Source of the DNA: Cenococcum geophilum 1.58
Taxonomy: Eukaryota > Ascomycota > Dothideomycetes > Gloniales > Gloniaceae
Reading direction: 5' to 3'
Assembly: GCA_001692895.1 (NCBI GenBank)
Contig: KV748286.1
Coordinates: forward strand, 62,001-126,000
DNA: 64,000 bases
The notes beneath the pieces were generated by a model. That model was given only the letters and a program-made list of their open reading frames with translations. It made no database searches and was not told where the DNA came from. The translations under genes were made by a program, and so were the position numbers. Below are positions 47,421 through 59,040 of this stretch, piece after piece (positions within the stretch are counted from its first letter, which is position 1; the number at the start of each line of letters is the position of its first letter).

Positions 47421-49349
47421 ACACTAGAGTTAGTAGTAATTACCGTCTCCTTAATGCTGTAAGAAGAGTTAAGCCTAATAGGTATTGGTTCCTTATTAAT
47501 ATCTACTAGACAAAAATAGGGCTAAATATTACTTGTTATATTATTAACGCAAAAGTCTATAATGTTCTTATTAGCCTTATCTAATAATAAGTCTCTAGTG
47601 TATATAATTCGCCTTTAGTTACTTACAGAGCTAGTAGCCTAATAGCTTAGAGTTTCTATAGGAAGTTATTAATAGATTTTCGTTGCCGATTACGGGAGGG
47701 AAGTATTTATAGGAAATAGGAGTGGGGTAAACCAAGTAAATATTTATATAAGGGAAGCACGGTAGAGCTGCTGGCACTAAGCAGCTTCCCATATATAGGG
47801 CTGCCTAAATCCTCCGCAAGCTAAAGCGCGTAGTATATACGCCTACGGCTAAATCAAAACACGGTAACAACTTAGAAATACTACAGATGTTCGTATATAA
47901 GGTTTATTATTAGTTGCATTTATATCTAAATACCTTATTATATTCTAAGGGAACGGCTTAGCGTTTAAATGTAATAAGGCCAAATAGAAGTAAATGGTAA
48001 GGCCTACTCCTATAGTTCTTAAAGCTTAAAAAATTACGCTAAGATAGTCGGCCTATATAGGACATTCTACTCTTAATTTTATAGTAGAGACTTAGCGACC
48101 GGAAGAGCAAATGCCCTATATTTTTAGGTACTACTTATATAGGCAGTAGCATTATAGGGCACAAATTTGTATAAGGTATAGCTGCGTTAATTAGGGTATA
48201 ATACGCTGCTAATTTCGTAAGGCGAGACAGGCACTACTTATATTAGGCTTTAATTTAAGCGCCTATCTTTAATAATCCGTATAGCTACACCCCTACACGC
48301 ACTACCCGCTACTTATTTTTGTATATTGTTTTATATAGGATCCCACGGGAGCCCCTAAATAGGTTTATTAGTTAATTCCCCTTAGAATTCCTTATTTTCT
48401 AGAACTAAACATAGCTTAGTGAAAACGTACTAGTTATAATGTTTATATTAAAACTAACTAGTAATACTTCTAATAGCTTTCGGTATACGCTAGCTTATAG
48501 CCTTCTAGTTTACTTTATTTAACCTATTATCTCTTAGTCTCTCGTTTACGCGTTCTAAAAAAATTTCCCTTTTAGGTAAATTTATATCATTCTAGCTGCG
48601 CCCTGACCTAATAATATTTCTAGCTTCCTTATTCGTAAATTTCTGCTAATCCTTATTAAAAAAAGGCGCCTTAGCCTAAGCCTATATACTTGCCAGGAAA
48701 CGCTACCACTACTCTAGGTTATACTAAACTGTATCCCGTACCTGCTTTACAGTAATATTAGCCCTAATATCTATTATACGTAGTAGTGTTTAGAAATGGG
48801 TATTAGTAAAATTACTAGGTCCTAATATGTCGTAGCAAAGCGGGGTTTCGCGAATAGAGAATTTTAAGTTATTTAAGTATCTTAGCTAACGCCACTAAAA
48901 TCACCCCTGCTAGTTTAGTTTTATAAAACTAGTCCTCCCGCCTTCCCCAGAATCGCACTAACTATTTAGCTAAACGCCGCTAGTTCTAGCAGCCGCGCCG
49001 AACGCAGCCTACCTAACACTTTTACCACGTTACGAAATATGCAGAAGAACCATACAAGGTCACCATTTAGGCAGCCCCTGGCTAATACGTTGGATCTTTC
49101 TTACACTAATAGCCTAGTTATTAGAAGGATAATTTATTTCGTAGATTATAAAACCTCCCCAACGCTCTGTATGAGCTAGAAAAATAATTTGCTTATAGAG
49201 TAAAAGATTATCTTTACACTATTTTCCAATACCCAAAATATAACTCTTAATAATACATAATTATAAAAATGGCCAGTATAAGGCCTACGTAACTATATTA
49301 TATATTAGTAAACTAATAGCTAAAATTAGGGGGGCTTTATATATTAAAG
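47421..49349 (-). other. Decayed sequence, perhaps coding on the minus strand
   Basis: Some minus-strand stretches look protein-like (ITVKQVRDTV near 48750; KREIFLERVNERLRDNRLN near 48540; VAGSACRGVAIRIIKDRRLN near 48280), but no domain is recognised and frames shift. The right end (49140-49349) is AT-rich. Copia-C inserted at 49350-49354. Confidence 0.25.
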
Positions 49350-49354
49350 TTAAC

Positions 49355-49524
49355 TGTCGGTATACTCGCTTTATCAACATACACGAATATCACTTGTAGT
49401 GGTACGTATGCGGTGTTGAAGTTGGTAGTTGATTATTGTTTTCTTAAAGGGGTTGCTCTAAGGTTAGATTAGTTAGTCTTGCTTCGTGGTCTTGTGACCA
49501 CGTTACGTAATTAACGTTCCGACA
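49355..49524 (-). repeat. 3' LTR of Copia-C
   Basis: Minus-strand TGTCGGAACGTTAAT to ACCGACA, 170 bp, partner of 55495-55664. TTAAC flanks it on the left. Confidence 0.94.
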
Positions 49525-49676
49525 CTGGAGCAACTCTAAAAAGAAGGCTAATTTATACTCTAAAGTCAAGTCTACTTTTAGACTATTTGTAGTGTATACG
49601 TAATAGCTAGCTCTTCCGTCTATAATACGTAATAGCTTCCACGCTCCTTTTATAGGTCCGTAATATGACGATACGA

Positions 49677-49860
49677 GTTATATAACTTCCTACTATCTTC
49701 TACCAGTTATATAACTTTCTACTATCTTCTACCAGTTATATAACTTTCTGCTATCTTCTGCCAGTTATATAACTTTCTGCCGTCTTCTACCAGTTATATA
49801 ACTTTCTGCTGTCTTTTGCCAGTTATATAACTTTCTGCCATCTTCTGCCAGTTATATAAC
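49677..49860 (-). repeat. 29-bp minisatellite in the Copia-C 3' region
   Basis: Six full units and a partial one, built on GTTATATAACTTTCT then a CT-rich half ending TTCTGCCA or TTCTACCA. It has no equivalent in Copia-B. The unit contains the palindrome GTTATATAAC. Confidence 0.9.
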
Positions 49861-49883
49861 CCGCAAAACCCCTTTTATTACTC

Positions 49884-52800
49884 CTTACGTTCTACCTAAC
49901 CTATAGCCTATATATCGACTTGGTTCGTGTTAATAAGTCGCTATAAAGCGATATAAGGCTTCCCCTTGGTTATCGCGTCCGTAGGGTTAGCTTCACCATT
50001 AATCTATTTAACCTCTATAATCTGCCGACGTTTGTAGGCTTATCATAGGCACATTATATCGATTATTAATCGCTTCTCTTGTGTGGTTCCGAGTTGTACG
50101 AGATAGTTATATAGCGACTTAGAATTGGTATAAAGCATAAGTGGGAGGTTGATCTGTAGGACCTTATCTACCGTAGACTTAATGGCGATGGCGATATTAA
50201 AGCCGTAAGCTATTCCGTAGAGTTTAGAAGCCAGAACGCTTCTAGTGACTCTTTTACACTTAATTAAGCTCCAATGGACAATATTAGCCTTCTTAGTTGC
50301 GTTAGCTAGTGTAATAACGTAGCTAATTTGCGAAAATAAGTCCTTATTATTGGCGAAGGAAGCGTCTATAAAGACTAAAAGCTATAGGGTCTTAGCCTCC
50401 AATTTAATAAACTTAAGACCTCTACGTAAGTTCTAAATCTGCTAACTTAGGCGCTTATTTAACTCCTTTACATCTATCTCCTTAGGATTAATTACCTGGG
50501 TAGTAAAGGATAAGTTAAATAAAGCCTTTAGCTAACAAACTAAGGCAATATAGGCTCCTCTAGCGCGTTAAGCGATATACTGGTCCTTTAGCGTAAGTAG
50601 GCTATACGTAACTCCCCTAGAGCTAGTGCTGTCTGCTAGTATAGTATTAACCACGCTAAGGTTCTTATACTAGCGCTTTTACGTTAGTGTAATACTCCTA
50701 TCTTATATTAATTAAATAAGTCCTCCATTAAATTTAATTAGTGTATTAGCGGTCAGTTACTCTTGCTCCTTAGCTATAAATTTAGCCTTATATAGTTTGC
50801 TTTGTTTAGCCTCTATAAAGGTATTATCTGCAAGGAATAGTATATTATTAGTCTGTAGGCCGACAATTCTAAAAGGTTTATCGCTGTAAAGTAAGTAAGG
50901 ATTGTATATGGACTAGTCCATTTGCAGCTAATTAACGTAGTGTAAATAGTAGGTCTTAAACTAGTGGTTTCTAGCTTTAGGTACTCCGTAAAGTAGCTTT
51001 ATAACCTTTAGAATGGAGTCTGTATCAATTCCCAATTATTTATTTAGCTCGTATGGTAGTCGTACATAGAACTCGCAGTTTAGGTTTATAGTAGACTGGA
51101 CGTAGGCTTATAAGATATCTCGGAGGTAGAGTTATATCTACGGTAGTATAGCGGCGATATAGAGAATTAGCCGCTAACTAACTTGTTAAATTATTGGTAA
51201 TTAAGTAAGAACTAGCTCTTTCTCTAAGTTATTATAGGCCTATATAATAAGTCGTAATTTCTTAAAGGCTTTATTAGTTCCCTTATTCTTAATCTTATTA
51301 ACAAACCGTGAATTAAAGAGCCTGACCCCCTTTAGCATATCGTGTAGTTTAATAATCTCAAAGACGCCTTTCTTAAGTAGGCCTATAACCTCCTTTCGTC
51401 GTAAAGCGCTAAATTAGGTGTTGCTATCGTTCTATAAGTAAATAGCAATATCCGTAATATCCGTAATATTACCCGTAAAAGTGCCTATATCTATCATAGC
51501 ATCTATAACAGTTATGTCTGCAACGGCCATAAGTAATAGGTATTTACGGGGGCGACCTCTACCTCGCTTTGGCGGTAGCTATAGTTCAGCCTTAGGTAAT
51601 AATTAAGGTTTAGCTAGTAAAGGTACTAGTTTATCTAATTTAATAGACTTTTGTAGTTTAACTAGGTTTTATAGGTTTAGTAGGTAAGGTTTTACAACCG
51701 TAAAGCGGAAGGTCGTAGGCCTATTTAGTAGCTTTACGGTATAGGTCTTACCATTAACGGCAAGTAGTATATATGGCCCGTCCCAATAACCACTTTGGCT
51801 AATATTGCCTTCTCTCCAGACTAAGACAGGCGAACTAGGTGGGAGGCCGTAAATAGCATTAGTTTATAGTCCGTTTCGCATTTTAAGAGCGTTAGCAATC
51901 TATCGTTTAGCTTATAGCTTCTAGATTTCTACCATTGCTTTCTTAATAGCTGCAGCTCGCTATGTAACTAAGGGTAATGGCGCGTCTAATTTAACTATTT
52001 AGGGGTAGGCTCTAAAGACTAGGAGTATAGGGACTAGGCCTTCTAGGCTAGCTGTGTTATTAATAGCTTTAAAGGCCATTTGTAGGGCTATCTCCTTACT
52101 AATTTTAGGGATTTTAGTCGTAATGATTTGGTAGGCTCGTCATAGCGGGCTGTAGTAGCGCTCTACCATTCCAATAGAATTGTGTAATTCGACTAGAACT
52201 GACTTTGTGGTTACTCCTATAGTAGCAGCATAGTACTTAAACTCCTTACTGACAAAGTTCTTTTTAGCGTCTATAGTGATTAAGTCTAGTAGTCCTAAAT
52301 AGCTATCAATCTAGCACATTTAAAGAATATCCTAAGTATGCTTAGCGCTGATATCTCGTAGCTATCTACCAGTTTGAAATTGAGTTGCTTTATTAACTAC
52401 ATATAGTAAGGGGGAGCTGCTAATATACATAATGTCGACGATAATGTTGTAATTAAAATTGATATTGTCTTATAAGGTAAAGCGAAATCTACCTAGAGAT
52501 CTACTATACTTCTAGTAGTAGTAGCAGAGTCTAGTTAGCTCTTTAATAGCAGATCTATTAGTGTTATAGCCGTAGCCAGCCTTATCGAAAAGCTTTTATA
52601 GTCTATTAACTAACGGGTAACTAAATCGACGGTATAGGCGTTATAGTTCTACGTTAGTTAAGTAGCAAGGGTTTATATTAAAAGACTTAACTAAATAAGA
52701 CTGTAAGGAGAAGCTCCATAAGAGAAATAGGTGGCTAAATTATCTAACTACTGGCACCTTTTTAGTGCGGGTGATAATAACGTCCTTTAGGTTATCGTAT

Positions 52801-55013
52801 TTGATATAGAGTCTATCTATATCTGCTAAGTAAAGTAGAAAAGGAGTATCTACTTTAACGATATGGAATTATACCTTACCTATAGGGCTGTTGACGTCTA
52901 TAGTTCCGATAGACGTAAAGGCCCCAATCCCAAATTAGACGGTTACTTAGCCCTTAGTTAACGTGTTAAGGCTTACAGACTTATCTACGGCCTATAGAGC
53001 TTAGAATTAACCGTAGCTAGCTATAGACTTACGCGAAGCACCTATATTAATTATAATTCCTATAAAGACCGTTAAGGTATATCGTGACGCTATAGCTATA
53101 GCCGTACTGTAGGCAAATGGGTTAGTTTCCGTATAAGATTCCGTGGCAAACTCCGTGGTAAGTTCTAAAGCCGTAAGTAGGTATATATAAGCCTTATTAG
53201 CTAGCTCTACGCTTATAGAGGTTGCTTCCTCTATAGTAAGTGTTCTAAAGGTAGTAATATAGGTAGAACTATCGTTAGGTTCTCTAGCATTGCTCCTAGA
53301 GTTATTAGCGTCTTATATATAGGCTTTAAAGTCTAAATTATTATCTTTATCTCTTTCGCAAGCAGCGATGTATTGCTTAAAGTGGTTGTTAAAGTTGCCC
53401 TTATTACGGCCCTTAATATTAATAAAGCGTCTCTTATAGTCGTCTCTAGACCGACTACGCTCCTCCTTTGTATATTTTTATAAATGGCAGTCCTCCTTCT
53501 TACAGATATAGCACTTAGCCTTTAGCCTACCGTTAGTTCTATAGGGGCAATTACTACCATAGCGATTGGTGTTTTAGTCTTAATTCTGGTTATTTCGGTA
53601 ATAGCGTTAATCCGTAAAAAAAGCTTAGTAAGACGATCTTATTAAGGCCTATAAGGGGTGTTCTTTTTCCTACGTAATAATAGAGGATTATAGCTTACTA
53701 ATTAACTAAGAGAGATCTTCTAAAGGGTTAGAGACAGCGATATGGCATACTAGTACTCCCTAGTAAGCAGTAACTAACTTATTTATAAGAATGCGGTTCG
53801 TACGGAAGTCTAGGTATAGTCCATGACGTTATTTTAGTAGCTTGTCTACTAGCAGTTAGAAGTTTTAATAAATTAACTTATTAGGGTTCTTGTCTATAAC
53901 TCCTTAGAGGGTTATACTATTCCACTCCATAAGGTTCTTACGGTAGTATTTTAGCCCTTTAAAGAATTGTCGTATATAGTTACAGGCTTCGGTAAAAGGT
54001 CTTAACTTAAGGTTGCTGTTATAGTAGTGGTCCTAAGTAAGCCCCTTTAGTATACTAGGGAATGCCACTACGTAGCCTTCTAGTGGTAAGCCAGATCTCT
54101 TACAGATATTATAAAAGATAGTTAACTTAAAGTTAAAGCTATTACTAACTCCATCATACTTTTAGTTGTCTGTGTAGATCTTTATAATTATAGCTACCTC
54201 CTTATTATATCTAGGTCCTTACCTAGGTCCTTACTCCACACTAAGTACGGCTAGTTTAGGTAGTGTATATGTATATAGCTACTGCGGTTGCTATGGCTGC
54301 TGCAGTTACTACTCTCTTAGCCATAGCAGTTGGTTAATAAGAGCGTAGATTTGGTTATAATTAGAAGATTAAGGACCGGGAGGGGTAGCAATTAGAGTAG
54401 TTAGCGGTACAGCAACCGGAGTAGCTAGTGGTATAGTAGCTAGAGTAGCTAGCGGTGCAGTAACTGGAGTAGCTTATAGTACAGCAGCTGGAATAGCTAG
54501 TAGTGTAGTAACTAGAGTAGCTGGTGGTACAGCAGCTAGAATAGCTGGTTGAGTTAGTAAAGTAGCTAGTAGTAGGGCTAGAGGTATAGCAAGCTTGTTT
54601 AAGGTTAAATTAAGTTAGTCTTGCAGAGTTGTTGTAATTATTAGCTTTACCTCTATAAGGGCCGCAATAAGCTCCTCATCTGTCTATTTATAAAACTCTT
54701 TTTTATTAGCGACGTCCGTTAGCACCTTGCTAAGGGTATACCTTTTATCCTACTTAATAACGTATACTCCTCTCTTAACTAGGTAGTTACGGATTCCCAC
54801 TTTAGTTTTAGATTATACTTATTTAAAGAGCTCTAGCGTAAAGTCTTTAAAGTCTTTCTAAAACACTATCTATAATGTAAAGTCTATAAGGTTGTGCCGT
54901 GTATATAGGTGCATTTTAGTCTCTATATACTCCGCTAGATTATTATCCGTAGCCGTCTCTAAGTCAATTCCGTTGCCGTATTTGGTAATTCTCTTCTTTT
55001 AATCAATTTCCAT
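49884..55013 (-). pseudogene. Copia-C gag-pol polyprotein, RIP-decayed
   Basis: ATG at 55013: MEID, then KKRITKYGNGIDLETATDN and YIETKMHLYTRHNLIDFTL. A Pro/Ala/Thr-rich linker (PLATLATIPLATPVAVPLTT) lies near 54400-54600. Gag body: NSFNFKLTIFYNICKRSGLP, KCYICKKEDCHLQKYTKEER near 53460-53520 (zinc knuckle). Protease region: SISVELANKAYIYLLT, VDTPFLLYLADIDRLYIKYD. Integrase: LYRRFSYPLVNRL, LGRFRFTLQDNINFNYNIIV, DIMYISSSPLLYVVNKA. Reverse transcriptase: KKGVFEIIKLHDMLKGVRLF, FKKLRLIIQAYNNLEKELVL, LYGVPKARNH, ILFLADNTFI (second catalytic Asp lost). RNase H: FIDASFANNKDLFSQISYVI, LYTNSKSLYNYLVQLGTTQE, DAITKGKPY. All domains are present in Copia order. Confidence 0.95.
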
Positions 55014-55154
55014 ATTATCGTGTTTTTATATATTGTGGTTTAAAGTTAAGTAAAGGTTCTAAAGGTTTAAGTTTAAGGTAAGGGTGTAAAGGTATATATA
55101 TGTCCTATCAACGAATCTATAGTTCTTAGACACTATAGACAATTCTTAGTAGAG

Positions 55155-55465
55155 ATACGGTCCTCTAGGCGATCTAACACGTCAATAGTTAAGTTAATAC
55201 GTGGTTTTAAGCTTTAAGGGTCCTCTAGGCGATCTAACGCGTTAACAGTTAAGCTAATGCGTGGTTTCGAGCTTTAAGGATAACGTAGCTCTCTCTAAGT
55301 AAAGATACAATTCTTTAGGCGATCTTACGTATCAGCAAGCTAATACGTAGTCTCGAGCTTTAAGGGTAACGTAGCTTTCTCCTTTAACTAAAATAGGGCG
55401 ATAGCTTAGCGATTTAACGTGTTAGCAGTTAAGCCAATGCGTGGTTTTAAGCTTTGCTATTACGT
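55155..55465 (-). repeat. Irregular tandem repeats in the Copia-C leader
   Basis: Four diverged copies of a unit containing GGCGATCTAACGCGTTA, then AGTTAAGCTAATGCGTGGTT and AGCTTTAAGG, spaced about 65-125 bp. They lie between the 5' LTR and gag. The Copia-B leader has nothing equally regular. Confidence 0.75.
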
Positions 55466-55494
55466 ATTTCCTAATCTATACGTCTACTGATTAG

Positions 55495-55664
55495 TATCGG
55501 TATACTCGCTTTATTAACGTGCACGAATATCACTTGTAGTGGTACGTATGCGGTGTTGAAGTTGGTAGTTAATTATTGTTTTCTTAAAGGGGTTGCTCTA
55601 AGGTCAGATTAGTTAGTCTTACTTCGTGGTCTCGTGACCGCGTTACGTGATTAACGTTCCGACA
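55495..55664 (-). repeat. 5' LTR of Copia-C
   Basis: 170 bp, minus strand TGTCGGAACGTTAATC to ACCGATA (CA mutated). Just inside, CTAATCAGTAGACG is the candidate primer binding site. TTAAC follows on the right. Confidence 0.94.
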
Positions 55665-55669
55665 TTAAC

Positions 55670-56171
55670 CTTACAACCTTAATTACCGTTTTAGTGGTAT
55701 GTACTTGTATCCCAATTATGCCTATATACCCAGAACTTAATAGCCAAACAGAAAATGCGTATTTAGAGCGATTTTGTTAAAGCTATAATTACAAATTTTA
55801 ACTAAGAGTGATACTAGCGTAATAAAGCCAGACGCGCTAGACCCCGGAATCTTTAATTAACCCTTTAGAGAGGCATATTACATAGAAGAAAATAATAAGT
55901 AAGTAGAAAGCGGCACTATATAACGCTATTTTAATAATAGAAGGGTTTAGATGCCATAAAAACCAAATAGTTATAATAAGGAAGAGGGCAGAGTAAGTAA
56001 ATCTGCTAACGGGAGCTATGATCTTAAATATCTAAGAAAATAGAAAAGAGTGAAGATAAAAGTGGGAGTAGGGTAGCTTATAATAATATTATTCCTTAGA
56101 AATAAGGCGGGCTATATAAACGCTATGTTATTACCGCTAAATAACTTAACTAAGCGGCTTCCTAATAAGTT
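55670..56171. other. Decayed sequence between Copia-C and E2
   Basis: No gene or repeat recognised. It is the right flank of the sequence that Copia-C interrupted, and the left flank of E2. Confidence 0.4.
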
Positions 56172-56177
56172 ATGCAT

Positions 56178-56437
56178 CAGGAAATTTTTTTTTGGGCACG
56201 TTGTTGCAAACGAAAATCGGGGTCTGCAAAACCTGCGTAAGTCGCAAATTTGGCAATTTGCGGCGATTTGCAGCAATTTGCTACAAACACATAGGCTACC
56301 TATGCACGCGCCTGCCTTATCTATGTGTTTGTAGCAAATTGCTGCAAATCGCCACAAATTACCAAAATTGCGACTTACGCAGGTTTTGCAGACCCTAATT
56401 TTCGCTTGCAATAATATGCCTAAAAAAAAATTTCCTG
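56178..56437. mobile_element. 260-bp foldback MITE at the left end of E2
   Basis: Two inverted arms of about 115 bp separated by a loop of about 26 bases. The arms share GGTCTGCAAAACCTGCGTAA and TTTGCTACAAACACATAG nearly perfectly. Terminal sequence CAGGAAATTT and AAATTTCCTG, flanked by ATGCAT and ATGCAG. The same terminal sequence closes E2 at 59144. It contains many GCAAATTTGC-like elements. The short ORFs on both strands are products of the palindrome. Confidence 0.75.
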
Positions 56438-57845
56438 ATGCAGAGGCTCTGCACGAGGCTCTATACAAAGCTCTGCATAAGGCTTTACATAAAGCTCTGC
56501 ACGAAGCTCTGCACAAAGCTCTACACAAAGCTCTACACGAAGCTCTACACGAAGCTCTATACGAAGCTCTACACGAAGCTCTACACGAAGCTCTACACGA
56601 AGCTTTGCACGAGGCTTTATACGAGGCTCTATATAAAGCTCTGCGTACAGAGGCTCTGCACGAGGCTCTATACGAAGTTCTGCACGAATTTATGCACGAA
56701 GCTCTGCACGAAGCTTTACACGAAGCTCTACACGAAGCTCTACACGAAGCTCTACACAAAGCTTTGCACGAGGCTTTACACGAGGCTCTACACAAAGCTC
56801 TGCGTACAGAGGCTCTGCACGAGGCTCTACACGAAGTTCTGCACGAATTATGCACGAAGCTCTGCACGAAGCTCTACACGAGCTCTACACGAAGCTCTAC
56901 ACGAAGCTCTACACGAAGCTTTGTACGAGGCTTTACACGAGGCTCTACACAAAGCTCTGCGTACAGAGGCTCTGCACGAGGCTCTACACGAAGTTCTGCA
57001 CGAATTCGTGCACGAAGCTCTGCACGAAGCTCTACACGAAGCCTCTACACGAAGCTCTACACGAAGCTCTACACGAAGCTCTACACGAAGCTTTGCACGA
57101 GGCTCTGTACAAGCTCTACACGAAGCTCTATACGAAGCTTTTGCACGATGCTCTACACGAAGCTTTGCACGATGCTCTACACGAAGCTCTGCGTACAGAG
57201 GCTCTATACGAAGCTCTACACGAAGCTCCTATACGAAGCTCTGCACGAAGCTCTGCACGAAGCTTTACACGAAGCTTTGCACGAGGCTCTACACGAGGCT
57301 CTACACAAAGCTCTGGGTACAGAGGCTCTGCACGAGGCTTTACACGAAGCTCTGTACGAAGCTCTGCACGAAGCTCTACACAATACTCTACACGAAGCTT
57401 TGCACGATGCTCTACACAAAGCTCTACGTATAGAGGCTCTATATAAAGCTCTACACGAAGCTCTGCACGAAGCTTTACACGAAGCTTTATACGAGGCTCT
57501 ACACGAGGCTCTACACAAAGCTCTGGGTACAGAGGCTCTGCACGAGGCTCTATACGAAGCTCTATACAAAGCTCTGCACGAAGCTCTACACAAAGCTCTA
57601 TACAAAGCTCTACACGAAGCTCTGCACAAAGCTCTATATAAAGCTTTACACGAAGCTCTGCATAAAGCTCTACGAAGCTCTACACAAAGCTCTACATATA
57701 GAGGCTCTGCACGAGGCTCTGCGCGAAGCTCTACACGAGGCTCTGCGCGAAGCTCTACACGAGGCTCTGCGCGAAGCTCTACACGAGGCTCTGCGCGAAG
57801 CTCTGCATACGGAGGCTCTACACGAAGCTCTACACAAAGCCTTTG
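56438..57845. repeat. Long 12-bp tandem array, unit ACGAAGCTCTGC
   Basis: About 115 units, with higher-order blocks around GCGTACAGAGGCTCTGCACG recurring every 150-200 bp. Units vary mainly as CTGCAC/CTACAC and CACGAA/TACGAA, i.e. TG to TA and CA to TA. The 525-codon frame (56368-57945) and the overlapping frames on both strands (ALHE, LYTK, CRAS repeats) come from a 12-bp unit free of stops; they are not genes. Confidence 0.93.
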
Positions 57846-58005
57846 TGTGTGTGCGCGCGACATACTACTATCGGGTCCCCACTATATTCCCGATAGCCTC
57901 TACACGTGCCTCTGCCAAGTATACCCCCTATATACACCTAGGTAGCCACCTCATTTTTTACCCTTCCTTATATTCTCCCTACCTAGGAAGACACCAGAAC
58001 GACAG
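57846..58005. other. Unique spacer of E2 holding the empty MITE site
   Basis: Its complement matches the E1 flanks at 4250-4353 and 5248-5274 (ACGTGTAGA, TATCGGGAATATAG, GGGGACCCGAT), with a single TA at 57894-57895 where E1 has the 894-bp MITE. Confidence 0.88.
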
Positions 58006-58500
58006 CTAGCAGACGACCATCGCCGGAGCCAGACGACCGTCGCTAGAGCTAGACGACCGTCAGAGCCAGACGACCGTCGTTAGAGCCAGACGACTGTCGC
58101 CGGAGCCAGATAACCGTCGCCAGAGCTAGACGACCGTCGCCGGAGCCAGATAACCATCGCCAGAGCTAGACAACCGTTAGAGCCAGACAACCGTCGTTAG
58201 AGCTAGACGACCGTCGTCAAAGCTAGACGACCGTCAGAGCTAGACGACCGTTGTTAGAGCTAGACGACCGTCAGAGCTAGACAACCGTCGCTAGAGCCAG
58301 ATGACCGTCGCCAGAGCTAGACGACCGTTAGAGCCAGACGACCGTCGTTAGAGCTAGACGACCGTCGTTAGAGCTAGACGACCGTTAGAGCTAGACGACC
58401 GTCGCCGGAGCCAGATAACCGTCGCTAGAGCTAGACGACCGTCAGAGCTAGACGACCGTCGTCATCGCTATACGACCGTCGCCAGAGCCACACGACAACC
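58006..58500. repeat. 20-bp tandem array, unit GAGCCAGACGACCGTCGCCA
   Basis: About 25 imperfect units of 14-20 bp; shorter units lack the CGCCA part. It is the complement of the array at 3840-4250. Confidence 0.92.
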
Positions 58501-58559
58501 GTTTGAACGACCAGCCAGCGAACACGATAAACGATTCAATCGATTGATCGAATCAAGGT

Positions 58560-58685
58560 AACATAGATAGGTAGGCACAGATAGGTAGGCATAGACGGGT
58601 AGGTATAGACAGACAGACAGGTAGGTAGGTAGGTAGGCAAGCAGGCAGGCAGGTAGGCAGGCAGGCAGGCAGGTAGGTAGGCAGA
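58560..58685. repeat. GGTAGGCA tandem tract
   Basis: Repeats of GGTAGGCAGACAGGTAGG, counterpart of the pyrimidine tract at 3395-3800. It is preceded by the shared unique words ATCGATTGATCGAAT and AAGGTA. Confidence 0.9.
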
Positions 58686-58839
58686 TAATTTAGAGCCTCC
58701 GCGAGAGGCTTCCCCTTAACGCCTAAAGTAGATAGCTCTACATTTTATATAGTTATAATATAAATATATTTAAAAGTATACTACAGAAATCTATGGAAAT
58801 ATATAATAATTTGGTTATTATATAATATAATTATAATTT

Positions 58840-59040
58840 ATATAGTTACAATTTGTACAGTTTTTACAATTCGTACAATTCGTACAATTCGTATAGTTTT
58901 TATAATTTGTATAATTCGTATAGTTTGCGTACTATTTATTTATAGGGTAGCATTTTGCCGTAATTTGCTATTAGGTGCTGCAAATTTGTTGCAAAACGCG
59001 TAAATTGCTGTTAGGGTGCTGCAAACTTGTTGCAAAACGT
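58840..59040. repeat. 10-bp and about 43-bp short repeats at the right end of E2
   Basis: 58846-58925 holds ACAATTCGTACAATTCGT-type 10-bp repeats. 58953-59038 holds two units of about 43 bp ending GGTGCTGCAAATTTGTTGC and GGTGCTGCAAACTTGTTGC. Confidence 0.75.

Larger units (their letters stand above)
49355..55664 (-). mobile_element. Copia-C, complete LTR retrotransposon
   Basis: 6,310 bp with 170-bp LTRs and target duplication TTAAC at 49350-49354 and 55665-55669. Order on the minus strand: LTR, leader with repeats, one gag-pol frame, 3' region with a 29-bp minisatellite, LTR. It belongs to the same family as Copia-B (shared LTRs and 3' end) and is the best unbroken reference for that family in the window. 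Confidence 0.95.

Noticed and set aside
56192-56398. Small open frames on both strands at the left of E2
   Set aside because: They arise from the two arms of the 260-bp foldback MITE.
56368-57945. 525-codon open frame, with overlapping long frames on both strands
   Set aside because: All are translations of a stop-free 12-bp tandem repeat; no non-repetitive protein sequence is present.
58006-58500. Regular 20-bp repeats that might suggest a CRISPR array
   Set aside because: Units are head-to-tail without unique spacers, and the genome is eukaryotic.
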